Assembly (NCBI GenBank): GCA_023248665.1
Contig: JAHFEC010000059.1
Location: 1 to 7,268 of the forward strand
From: Microcaldota archaeon
GTDB taxonomy: Archaea > Micrarchaeota > Micrarchaeia > Anstonellales > Anstonellaceae
Reading direction: 5' to 3'
DNA length: 7,268 nucleotides
The translations under genes were made by a program, and so were the position numbers. A model generated the notes under the pieces. It saw only the letters and a list, made by a program, of their open reading frames with translations, was not told the DNA's origin and made no database searches. Positions 1 to 4,755 of this stretch are shown one piece after another (the stretch's first letter is position 1; each line of letters opens with the position of its first letter).

Positions 1-220
1 TCGGGTGGTCGATTTTGCCGCAAAGGATGGCGGCCACGGCCAGCGCAAGGAAGAGCGCCGAGAGGGGCGTGAATACGGACAGCCATCCAAAGGTGGCGCC
101 ATATGCGAGCGCCGCCGCGTAGAAGAGGACGGTCGGGTACGGCAAGCCCTGTTCGGACTGCTCGTCGCAGGCCTTGGAAAGGAATCCGCCGATGGCCGAT
201 AGGACAATCTCGCTGATCAT
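1..220 (-). CDS. N-terminal part of an integral membrane protein of unknown function
   Basis: This reading frame starts at an ATG at 220 and stays open for 73 codons until it leaves the window, so the C-terminus is missing. The translation begins MISEIVLSAIGGFLSKACDE. It has a short polar stretch (residues 18-29), then two hydrophobic segments that look membrane-spanning, at about residues 30-49 and 53-69. A basic/acidic turn (GKID, residues 68-71) follows the second. I do not recognise the family and give no function. The start is supported by a TATA element centred 26-27 bases upstream, which predicts a leaderless transcript; no Shine-Dalgarno sequence precedes the ATG. The gene lies 43 bases after the DUF5752-like gene and probably has its own promoter. 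The frame on the opposite strand encodes an Arg/Gly-rich product and looks like a shadow. Confidence 0.7.
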   Translation of the reverse strand, partial: MISEIVLSAIGGFLSKACDEQSEQGLPYPTVLFYAAALAYGATFGWLSVFTPLSALFLALAVAAILCGKIDHP

Positions 221-241
221 GGCTAGAAAAGAGAATGGAAA

Positions 242-251
242 AGATATAAAC
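242..251 (-). promoter_or_regulatory. Archaeal TATA box of the membrane-protein gene
   Basis: On the minus strand the sequence reads GTTTATATCT, a good archaeal TATA box. Its centre is about 26-27 bases from the ATG at 220, the usual distance from TATA centre to transcription start. The message would therefore begin at or next to the start codon. Confidence 0.6.
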
Positions 252-263
252 AAACCTTAAGCC

Positions 264-524
264 TCATGCGCGCAGCGCGCGCAGAAGCGCCACTCGGACG
301 GTGCGGCTGTTGACCACCATCCCCCTGAGATTGGCCGCCGCCGCGCCCTCGCCGATGAATTCCAGCCACGGGACGAAATGCTTGCCGTTGGCATGGTAGA
401 GCACGGCGTCCAGCGGCGCGGTCTTGACGAGGTTGCACAGGTCCGAGAGGTTCCGGGCCCGGCCGACCACGGCGCCGTTGGGCATCTTGAAAACGAATTC
501 TTTGCCTAAGGGAGCGTCTTTCAT
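264..524 (-). CDS. Small DUF5752-like protein, 86 aa
   Basis: This is a small soluble protein of unknown function. Residues 7-68 resemble archaeal DUF5752-type proteins: a short aromatic strand (KEFVFKMPNG, residues 8-17), a helix beginning ARNLSDL (residues 23-29), a segment with a conserved-looking Tyr-His (VLYHANGKHF, residues 41-50), and a Trp-containing helix (VPWLEFIG, residues 51-58). The family match is from memory of the pattern, not a search. The C-terminus ends in a Leu/Arg/Ala-rich stretch. The ATG at 524 is preceded by GGTGGTGAT, four bases away, which partly matches the archaeal Shine-Dalgarno sequence. In-frame GTG codons at 536 and 533 are alternatives, and the TATA box at 556-566 would put transcription start near 533, so a leaderless GTG start adding three or four residues is possible. 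The gene stands alone between nnrD and the membrane-protein gene. Confidence 0.72.
   Translation of the reverse strand: MKDAPLGKEFVFKMPNGAVVGRARNLSDLCNLVKTAPLDAVLYHANGKHFVPWLEFIGEGAAAANLRGMVVNSRTVRVALLRALRA
267..283 (-). terminator. GC-only hairpin over the 3' end of the DUF5752-like gene
   Basis: A perfect seven-base-pair inverted repeat (TGCGCGC / GCGCGCA) with a three-base loop covers the last coding codons, immediately before the stop. T-rich sequence (TTTGTTTATATC) follows on the minus strand. It could help end the transcript or may simply reflect the Arg/Ala/Leu codons there. Confidence 0.25.
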
Positions 525-555
525 TGAAATCACCACCGCCCTTACTCGCAGGTGG

Positions 556-566
556 TTTATATTTTT
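556..566 (-). promoter_or_regulatory. Probable TATA box of the DUF5752-like gene
   Basis: The minus strand reads AAAAATATAAA, preceded by CGAA. Transcription would start at about 533, next to two in-frame GTG codons (536, 533) and nine bases before the ATG at 524. The element therefore bears on which start codon is used. Confidence 0.5.
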
Positions 567-596
567 TTCGGGAGAAATGCCGGAACTTTCTAATCT

Positions 597-640
597 GAAA
601 CAGGAGCTTTAAAAGGCAGAAACAGGAGCTTTAAAAGGCC
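597..640. repeat. 22-bp tandem duplication in the nnrD to DUF5752 intergenic region
   Basis: The 21-base sequence starting GAAACAGGAGCTTT and ending AAAAGGC occurs at 597-617 and again, identical, at 619-639, a 22-base period. On the minus strand each copy contributes CCTTTTAAAGC, so the pair lies in the A+T-rich stretch downstream of nnrD. It may act as a terminator or an upstream regulatory repeat for the next gene, or it may be a chance duplication. Confidence 0.75.
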
Positions 641-680
641 AAAAAGGCTTTATAAAGTCTCAAATATGGCTTATAAATGC
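641..680. other. Cluster of TATA-like elements and T tracts after nnrD
   Basis: CTTTATAAAG at 648-657 is a perfect palindrome and GGCTTATAAATG at 668-679 is a second TATA-like box. The minus strand also contains CCTTTTTGG just below. No gene starts at the right distance on either strand, so this may be a termination region for nnrD, an upstream promoter with a long leader for the DUF5752-like gene, or a site for a short non-coding transcript. Confidence 0.3.
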
Positions 681-690
681 CCTTTTCCCC

Positions 691-1497
691 TTAAACCCGC
701 TTTTGCGCCGCCCGAGCGGCCGGCGCCAACTCCTGTGCCAAATCACTGGCCGCATAATGCGCGCCCATTTTCTTGGAAAGGCGCACGCCGGCCAACCCAT
801 TGACGTATGCGCCCGCGCAGGCGGCAGCGAACAGCTCGTTGTGATCGGCCGCCAGCGCCGCCGCCAATCCCGCCAGCACGTCCCCGCTGCCCCCGCACGT
901 CATCCCTTCGTGGTGCGTCTTGTTTGTCTTGAACTTTTGCGGCGAGGCGATGAGATCCGCCGCCCCTTTGCACAAGATGGTGCAACCATACTTTCCGGCC
1001 ATCGCTTTGACGCTTTTCTCATCTGCCCTCATGCCAAAAAGAGAGCGGAATTCGCCCCCGTGCGGCGTGATCAGGACGTTTTTTTCCAGCATTTTCGGTT
1101 TTAGCATATGCAATGCGCTTGCATCAAGAACGACCGGCTTTTTGCTGGCGATGGCCCTTGCCAGCATCCGCTCGCTGGTCTTGTTCTCTTCCCAGCCCGG
1201 GCCGAGAAGATAGGCATCCGCTTTCCCGAAAAATTCGTCCAAGCGCGCTTTTTCGACCACGATGACGTTGGGCGTGGCCTCTTTTAGCTTGCGCACGAGG
1301 GCGAGGTTCTGGTCTGTCGAATGGACATAAACCAGATCGCAGAACCTCATGGCGGCCAATACGCAAAGAATGAGCGAGCCGTGGTAGTCTTTGGAGCCGG
1401 CCAAGATGAGGAGCTTGCCGTTGTCTCCCTTATGGCTGTCCTTTTTCCTTTTGCGCAAAGCTTTCACGTCGGACGGGCTGGTGGATTGGACGGCCAT
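691..1497 (-). CDS. nnrD: ADP/ATP-dependent NAD(P)H-hydrate dehydratase, stand-alone
   Basis: This enzyme repairs damaged nicotinamide cofactors in the cytoplasm by dehydrating the S form of hydrated NAD(P)H back to NAD(P)H at the cost of a nucleoside phosphate. The 268-residue protein is a complete ribokinase-fold YjeF C-terminal domain. Visible motifs are HKGDNGKLLILAGS (residues 22-35), GPGW (99-102), LDASAL (124-129; family members often have LDADAL), TPHGGEF (144-150), CKG (176-178) and CGGSGDVLAG (201-210), whose Asp206 is the expected catalytic residue. The epimerase domain (YjeF N-terminal, NnrE) often fused to it is absent. The ATG at 1497 leaves the usual short Lys/Arg-rich lead-in before HKGD. 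A TATA-like box 25-26 bases upstream predicts a leaderless message, with only a weak GAGG before the start. An odd in-frame mini-ORF lies just upstream (1522-1545). Confidence 0.93.
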   Translation of the reverse strand: MAVQSTSPSDVKALRKRKKDSHKGDNGKLLILAGSKDYHGSLILCVLAAMRFCDLVYVHSTDQNLALVRKLKEATPNVIVVEKARLDEFFGKADAYLLGPGWEENKTSERMLARAIASKKPVVLDASALHMLKPKMLEKNVLITPHGGEFRSLFGMRADEKSVKAMAGKYGCTILCKGAADLIASPQKFKTNKTHHEGMTCGGSGDVLAGLAAALAADHNELFAAACAGAYVNGLAGVRLSKKMGAHYAASDLAQELAPAARAAQKRV

Positions 1498-1518
1498 GTG
1501 CCTCTTGTTGCGGCGTTG

Positions 1519-1526
1519 TTTTTATG
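1519..1526 (-). promoter_or_regulatory. Probable TATA box of nnrD
   Basis: The minus strand reads CATAAAAA, centred 25-26 bases before the nnrD ATG. It is a weaker match than the relA or membrane-gene boxes, but the spacing is right. It overlaps the stop codon of the seven-codon leader ORF. Confidence 0.42.
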
Positions 1527-1545
1527 CCTTCGGGCTTTGGAGCAT
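1522..1545 (-). CDS. Possible seven-codon leader ORF before nnrD
   Basis: On the minus strand, GGAGGT (1555-1550) is followed after four bases by an ATG at 1545. This is the strongest Shine-Dalgarno arrangement in the window. The frame reads MLQSPKA and then TAA (1524-1522). It is in the same frame as nnrD, whose ATG lies nine codons beyond the stop. It could be a leader peptide, or the relic or misread N-terminus of nnrD cut by one stop codon. NnrD does not need extra residues to be complete. Too short to call a gene with assurance. Confidence 0.25.
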   Translation of the reverse strand: MLQSPKA

Positions 1546-1558
1546 CGCTACCTCCAAA
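1536..1558 (-). other. Hairpin enclosing the ribosome binding site of the leader ORF
   Basis: Perfect seven-base-pair inverted repeat TTTGGAG / CTCCAAA with a nine-base loop. On the minus strand the GGAG of the GGAGGT site is in the 5' arm and the ATG at 1545 spans the loop/arm junction, so the stem would mask translation start. It also sits 24 bases past the relA stop codon and could mark the 3' end of that transcript, though no T tract follows. Confidence 0.35.
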
Positions 1559-1582
1559 CAAGACCGATAGGCCGTATTTCAA

Positions 1583-2647
1583 TCAATATTCGCTCACGAT
1601 TTTTTTCAGGTTCTTCAAAAATTCTTCGCAATCTAGGAAATAATTCGGATATGCCTTTTTCAAGTCAGTGCTGGCATCCGCCCCAACCAGAACAACATCA
1701 TATTCCTTGTTACCCATATTTCTTTTTTCGGATTTTGAATAGTCTATTATCGCCTTCTCCCCGTCGTCTTCCCTATAAGCCGTGATATTAAGTTTTCCAC
1801 CTGCAATATCCAGTTCCAATAAGAAATATTGGAGTTTCGGGGTTTGTTTAACCTGTTGCTCAAAAACTTTAATCGCTTCCATCCAGCCCTTCATTTTCTG
1901 TATAACATTTAATTCAGCCTCTTTTTTCTTAATCTCCAAGTATAGCTCTTTTTCGTCTGTGGGAGTATTCGGGATACTGGGGCATCCCTCCATCCTTGCA
2001 AAAGCAGAACTGACCAATCTAAAGAAATCCATCCACTCCTGTTCACCCTCGTTAGATTTGAGCGCCTGCCGGGTAAAGAAGCCCACAGTTTCAATGGCTG
2101 TCGCCCAAAGATGCTGCAATTTTGAGCGTATCTGTATTTCCACAAGCAAATCATTGTATTCCTTTTTTCCCTTATCGCTCACGTATCTGTAAATCAAGTG
2201 GATGCTCCGATAGCCGTCGTTTTTAGGGTCTTTAATATAGTCCTTCACTCTCACAAGATTGTGCTTCAAATCTCCCTTAATGTAATGGAAGTCGCAGAGG
2301 TCTTTTGCCATCCGGACATTTGATACAACTGCCCGGCATCCGCCAATGTCCTGCATCTGGGAGAGGGTCATTGTAGGCTCTTTTCCGCCATACCTCCTTT
2401 GTAATTTTTTAATAATAGCAGGAACACGCTTCAGCCGTTGCACGGTTAACGCCTTCAGGTCAACGGTTAACGCCTTTGCTTTCAACCTTATTTTGAAAAC
2501 ATGCATAGGGTAGCTGTGGCTTGCCCTCCAGTTATCAAGAACTTCCAGCGCTTTATCAGTTTGTTCCGACGAACTTGTACTATCGATTAGGGTATCTCCC
2601 GCGCGGTTAACCTCTGCTTTGGAGTATTTTGGTTCAATCCAAGACAT
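1583..2647 (-). CDS. RelA/SpoT synthetase-domain protein, 354 aa
   Basis: The protein has a (p)ppGpp-synthetase-type nucleotidyltransferase domain at about residues 65-190 and no HD hydrolase, TGS or ACT domain. Visible motifs are QRLKR (70-74), MQDIGGCRAVVS (98-109), DYIKDPKNDGYRSIH (136-150) and VEIQIRSKLQHLWATAIE (169-186). Asp100 and Glu170 are at the places where synthetases keep metal/catalytic acidic residues, and Tyr146 is the expected base-stacking tyrosine. Residues 190-354 form a second, Lys/Glu-rich helical then alpha/beta part ending in a conserved-looking segment (AYPNYFLD, 332-339). It resembles a family of roughly 350-residue bacterial RelA/SpoT-domain proteins whose product is not established; some small relatives are toxins that make alarmones or pyrophosphorylate tRNA. 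The base composition is much richer in A+T than neighbouring genes, which suggests transfer. Yet an archaeal TATA box lies 24-25 bases before the ATG, suggesting local expression. No adjacent antitoxin gene is seen. The family call is firm; the reaction is inferred. Confidence 0.92.
   Translation of the reverse strand: MSWIEPKYSKAEVNRAGDTLIDSTSSSEQTDKALEVLDNWRASHSYPMHVFKIRLKAKALTVDLKALTVQRLKRVPAIIKKLQRRYGGKEPTMTLSQMQDIGGCRAVVSNVRMAKDLCDFHYIKGDLKHNLVRVKDYIKDPKNDGYRSIHLIYRYVSDKGKKEYNDLLVEIQIRSKLQHLWATAIETVGFFTRQALKSNEGEQEWMDFFRLVSSAFARMEGCPSIPNTPTDEKELYLEIKKKEAELNVIQKMKGWMEAIKVFEQQVKQTPKLQYFLLELDIAGGKLNITAYREDDGEKAIIDYSKSEKRNMGNKEYDVVLVGADASTDLKKAYPNYFLDCEEFLKNLKKIVSEY
2442..2476 (-). repeat. 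21-bp in-frame duplication inside the RelA/SpoT gene
   Basis: The 14-base sequence ACGGTTAACGCCTT occurs at 2442-2455 and 2463-2476, a period of 21 bases. In the protein this gives KALTVDL followed by KALTVQR (residues 58-72), just before the QRLKR motif. It looks like a seven-codon tandem duplication that kept the frame. Confidence 0.6.
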
Positions 2648-2666
2648 GGTTTAATCTGGAAGCTAA

Positions 2667-2676
2667 TTTATATAAA
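2667..2676 (-). promoter_or_regulatory. Archaeal TATA box of the RelA/SpoT gene
   Basis: TTTATATAAA, a perfect palindrome and the best TATA box in the window, is centred 24-25 bases before the ATG at 2647. No Shine-Dalgarno sequence lies before that ATG, so a leaderless transcript is expected. Being palindromic, the box alone does not give direction; the gene does. The first 65-bp repeat begins seven bases upstream. Confidence 0.65.
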
Positions 2677-2682
2677 CATAAC

Positions 2683-2747
2683 TTTGCGCGGTAGTTTCTG
2701 CGAGGTAAAATAGGCTTTTCAAAAAAATTTTAATGATTTTGCGCGGA
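2683..2747. repeat. 65-bp direct repeat, copy 1
   Basis: This segment is identical over all 65 bases to 2814-2878. It starts with TTTGCGCGG and has the same nine bases near its other end (2738-2746), so each unit is bracketed by a short direct repeat. The centre is A+T-rich with runs of seven A and four T. Copy 1 sits immediately upstream of the RelA/SpoT TATA box. Confidence 0.95.
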
Positions 2748-2813
2748 GCAGCGATTCAACGTCTCAGGTTTCGATTATCCCATAATAAGGCTCCATAATG
2801 GCACATCTATCAT
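2748..2813. other. 66-bp unique spacer between the 65-bp repeats
   Basis: No ORF, RNA gene or promoter of convincing quality is seen. It contains CCATAAT twice, 13 bases apart (2780 and 2793). With one repeat it makes up a 131-base unit. Confidence 0.5.
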
Positions 2814-2878
2814 TTTGCGCGGTAGTTTCTGCGAGGTAAAATAGGCTTTTCAAAAAAATTTTAATGATTTTGCGCGGA
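2814..2878. repeat. 65-bp direct repeat, copy 2
   Basis: Perfect copy of 2683-2747, 131 bases further on; the match ends at both sides with a single-base difference (2813, 2879). On the minus strand it contains the last codons and the TGA of the Lon-like fragment (2850-3029), followed by A+T-rich sequence. The repeat may therefore have arisen by copying a gene end with its terminator, or may mark the edge of an inserted segment. Confidence 0.95.
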
Positions 2879-3029
2879 ACGGGTTTTTGACCAATTCCCG
2901 ATTTTCCACGCCTTCGGCTGGTTTTATCCTGCTTGCAGCTGCTTTGAAAATTTCCATTAAAACAAGTGCGTGCTCTAATACTCTATCCAAGTGCTTATTT
3001 GGTAAAATTACTATAATTTGGAATAATAA
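2850..3029 (-). pseudogene. Fragment resembling a Lon protease C-terminus
   Basis: The frame is open for 59 codons between a TAG at 3032 and a TGA at 2852-2850. The translation includes VILPNKHLDRVLEHALV, which resembles the end of Lon (S16) proteases, where an aspartate-valine-leucine helix (for example VDEVLKHAL) closes the protease domain. About 40 unrelated-looking residues follow, including ASRIKPAEGVENRE. There is no protease active site (the Ser-Lys dyad would lie upstream), no usable start before a methionine at 2957, and no ribosome binding site. A short ORF of 35 residues from that ATG is the only intact reading. The last nine codons fall in repeat copy 2. The resemblance is judged by eye and could be chance; the rest of the 2648-3046 gap holds only the two repeats and the relA promoter. 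Confidence 0.33.
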
Positions 3030-3046
3030 CTATAATTCAGCTTTAA

Positions 3047-3910
3047 TCACGCGCGATAGCCAATCTCCCTGTTAAGCTTCTCGATTTCGTTGAGCGCCGC
3101 CCCGACAAAATCCTCGCTCTTGGCCTTCTGGTACGCGAACGCGATGGAAGACGAGGCATTGATGCGCTGCATCGAGAACTGCGAGCGCAGCGTCTCCTTG
3201 AGCGTCTTGCTCACCTGTGCGGCCGATCCGCCCTGCGCGCCCACGCCGGGCACGAGCAAGGGCATGGTCTTTCCCGTGCGCTCGATCTCCCAGAGCACTT
3301 TCTCCAAATCGTCGATGCGGGTGGCGCCGACCACCAAGCCCAGCCCCTCTTCGGACCAGGTGGCGCTCTTGCGCAAAATCGAAATGTAAAGCGGCTTCTC
3401 TTCCTGCGCGGTCTCAAGCGCGAGGAAATCAGCCGCGCCGGGGTTGGAGGTGTGGCAGAGCAGATACACGCCCTTGCCCGACGGCGCGTATTCGAGGAAC
3501 GGCTTCACGGAATCAAAGCCCATGAGCGGCGAGACGGTCAGCGCGTCCGCTTTCCAGAATCCGAAGGCTTCCTTGGCATAGGCGGCCGAGCTGGCGCCGA
3601 TGTCGCCACGTTTGGCATCCAGGATGAGCGTGAACCTTCCCCTGTATTTGTCAAGCAATTCCTCGAGCGCCTGAAGCCCTTCCCAGCCGTACTGGGCGAA
3701 ATAGGCGTAATTGGGCTTGAGCGCGGCCACGTCCCGCCGGCTCCCGTCTTGGAGATGCTCGATGATGGAAGAGTAGAATTTGACGATGCGCTCGCGCGCA
3801 TTCCCCTGCACGGACGGGGGGATCTTCTCGAGCACCGGGTCGATGCCGAAGCACACGAGGCTCTGGTGCCGGCCGGCCATCGCCCAGAGTTGCTGCGGGT
3901 AGGATTCCAT
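3047..3910 (-). CDS. pyrF: Orotidine 5'-phosphate decarboxylase, long (type 2) form
   Basis: Catalyses the last step of UMP synthesis, removing CO2 from OMP in the cytoplasm. The 287-residue protein is a TIM barrel with FGIDP (21-25), ALKPN (63-67), the catalytic LDAKRGDIGASSAAYA (97-112; Asp98, Lys100 and Asp103), VVGAT (193-197), VPGVGAQGG (220-228) and NASSSI (251-256) for phosphate binding. The length and the DAKRGDIGASS wording match the long type 2 PyrF common in bacteria; most archaeal enzymes are nearer 210-230 residues. The start ATG follows a strong ribosome binding site, GGAAGGTGAG, which lies in the 13-base gap after the pyrE stop, so the two genes form an operon with pyrE first. 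The 3' side borders the A+T-rich island. Confidence 0.95.
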   Translation of the reverse strand: MESYPQQLWAMAGRHQSLVCFGIDPVLEKIPPSVQGNARERIVKFYSSIIEHLQDGSRRDVAALKPNYAYFAQYGWEGLQALEELLDKYRGRFTLILDAKRGDIGASSAAYAKEAFGFWKADALTVSPLMGFDSVKPFLEYAPSGKGVYLLCHTSNPGAADFLALETAQEEKPLYISILRKSATWSEEGLGLVVGATRIDDLEKVLWEIERTGKTMPLLVPGVGAQGGSAAQVSKTLKETLRSQFSMQRINASSSIAFAYQKAKSEDFVGAALNEIEKLNREIGYRA

Positions 3911-3923
3911 TCGCTCACCTTCC

Positions 3924-4655
3924 TCATTTGGCCCATTCCTGGGCTTGGGCGGTCCCCCATTTCGCGAAATACTCCCGCCATGCGCGCACCGTCGAGGCGG
4001 GCAGGCCGGGCGCGAGCGCGCTGTACAGCTCGCGCATGGTGACGATGGCCAATAGCGGGCAGCCCAGCTTCTCTCTCACTTCGTCCGACGCTCCCGGGCC
4101 GGCCGTCTGCGCGTCGCCCGAGGATTCCTGCCGGTCCACGGCCACGAGCACCCCGACCAGTTTCACGTCCGCGACGGCCCGCAGTTTGCCGTATGCCTCG
4201 AATTTGGCCGCGCCCGTGCTGATCACGTCGTCGATCATGAGGATTTTCGCGCCGGGCGAGAGCCGGTCGGCGCCCACGATGAGTGCGTCGGCTTTCACGT
4301 CCCCGTGCGCTTTTACTTCCTTGCGGTCGTAGAGGAACTTCTTGTTGATCTGGTGCTTGCGCCAGAGCGCCTCGCACGTGATGGCGGCCAGCGGGATGCC
4401 CTTGTAGGCCGGCCCGAAGATGAAGTCGAAATTCTCCACCGCCCCACAAGAAAGCGCCTGCGCGATCTTGTCGGCATAGCTTTCGGCCAGCGCATGAAGC
4501 GACTGGCCGTCGATGAGCGAGCCCATGTTGGCGTACACCGGGCTCTTTCGCCCGGATTTTAAGGTGAAGAATCCGTCCTCGTTGGCGGCCACTTTGAGGG
4601 CTTTTCTCTCCAGAAGGAATTTCGCGAATTTGGCCGCGTTTTCGGTCGGTTCCAT
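3924..4655 (-). CDS. pyrE: Orotate phosphoribosyltransferase
   Basis: Transfers phosphoribose from PRPP to orotate, giving OMP for PyrF. The 243-residue protein shows FTLKSGRKSPVYANMG (30-45), FGPAYKGIPLA (80-90), YDRKEVKAHGD (109-119, the flexible catalytic loop region) and the PRPP-binding loop ILMIDDVISTGAA (138-150). LVAVDRQES (170-178) follows. These closely follow the enterobacterial/fungal form of the enzyme rather than the shorter archaeal one. It is about 30 residues longer than E. coli PyrE, through small loops (one near 178-190) and the C-terminus. The ATG at 4655 is chosen because the family homology starts here and a TATA box lies 27 bases upstream. The open frame continues upstream to 4871, but that part crosses the terminator region and reads as Arg-rich noise. 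First gene of the pyrEF operon. Confidence 0.95.
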   Translation of the reverse strand: MEPTENAAKFAKFLLERKALKVAANEDGFFTLKSGRKSPVYANMGSLIDGQSLHALAESYADKIAQALSCGAVENFDFIFGPAYKGIPLAAITCEALWRKHQINKKFLYDRKEVKAHGDVKADALIVGADRLSPGAKILMIDDVISTGAAKFEAYGKLRAVADVKLVGVLVAVDRQESSGDAQTAGPGASDEVREKLGCPLLAIVTMRELYSALAPGLPASTVRAWREYFAKWGTAQAQEWAK

Positions 4656-4677
4656 GCGTACGCTAATGGTTGCAAAA

Positions 4678-4686
4678 GAATAAAAG
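4678..4686 (-). promoter_or_regulatory. TATA box of the pyrEF operon
   Basis: The minus strand reads CTTTTATTC, centred 27 bases from the pyrE ATG, with no Shine-Dalgarno sequence between. A leaderless pyrE message is expected. Confidence 0.5.
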
Positions 4687-4699
4687 CCGCAAGGGGCTC

Positions 4700-4720
4700 C
4701 CGCCCGAAAAGCCCGGGCGG
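4700..4720. other. GC-rich hairpin between the TRAM terminator and the pyrE promoter
   Basis: Perfect seven-base-pair inverted repeat CCGCCCG / CGGGCGG with a seven-base loop. On the minus strand it comes after the T tracts rather than before them, so it is not a bacterial-style intrinsic terminator for the TRAM gene. It lies just upstream of the pyrE TATA box and could be a protein-binding site or only a structural boundary. Confidence 0.4.
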
Positions 4721-4744
4721 AAAAAAATTCGCAAAAAGAAAAAA
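4721..4744 (-). terminator. T-rich archaeal terminator after the TRAM gene
   Basis: Starting 11 bases past the TRAM stop codon, the minus strand carries T6, C, T5 and then T7 with a short GCGAA gap. Runs of T are the usual termination signal for archaeal RNA polymerase. Confidence 0.6.
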
Positions 4745-4755
4745 CAGCCGACGGT

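Noticed and set aside
5..202. Plus-strand 65-codon ORF at the left edge
   Set aside because: Arg/Gly-rich translation opposite the membrane-protein gene, which has a much more natural protein sequence and a promoter.
1321..1785. Plus-strand 154-codon ORF over the nnrD/relA junction
   Set aside because: Opposite two well-supported genes, with no promoter, ribosome site or recognisable domain.
2683..2878. Possible CRISPR array
   Set aside because: Only two 65-base repeats with one spacer; unit length is too long and no cas gene is present. The 9-base TTTGCGCGG sites are unevenly spaced (55, 76, 55).
2887..3075. Plus-strand 62-codon ORF in the A+T-rich gap
   Set aside because: It overlaps the pyrF end and the Lon-like fragment, has no ribosome site or TATA box at the right distance, and its translation (Ser/Asn/Ile-rich) resembles nothing known.
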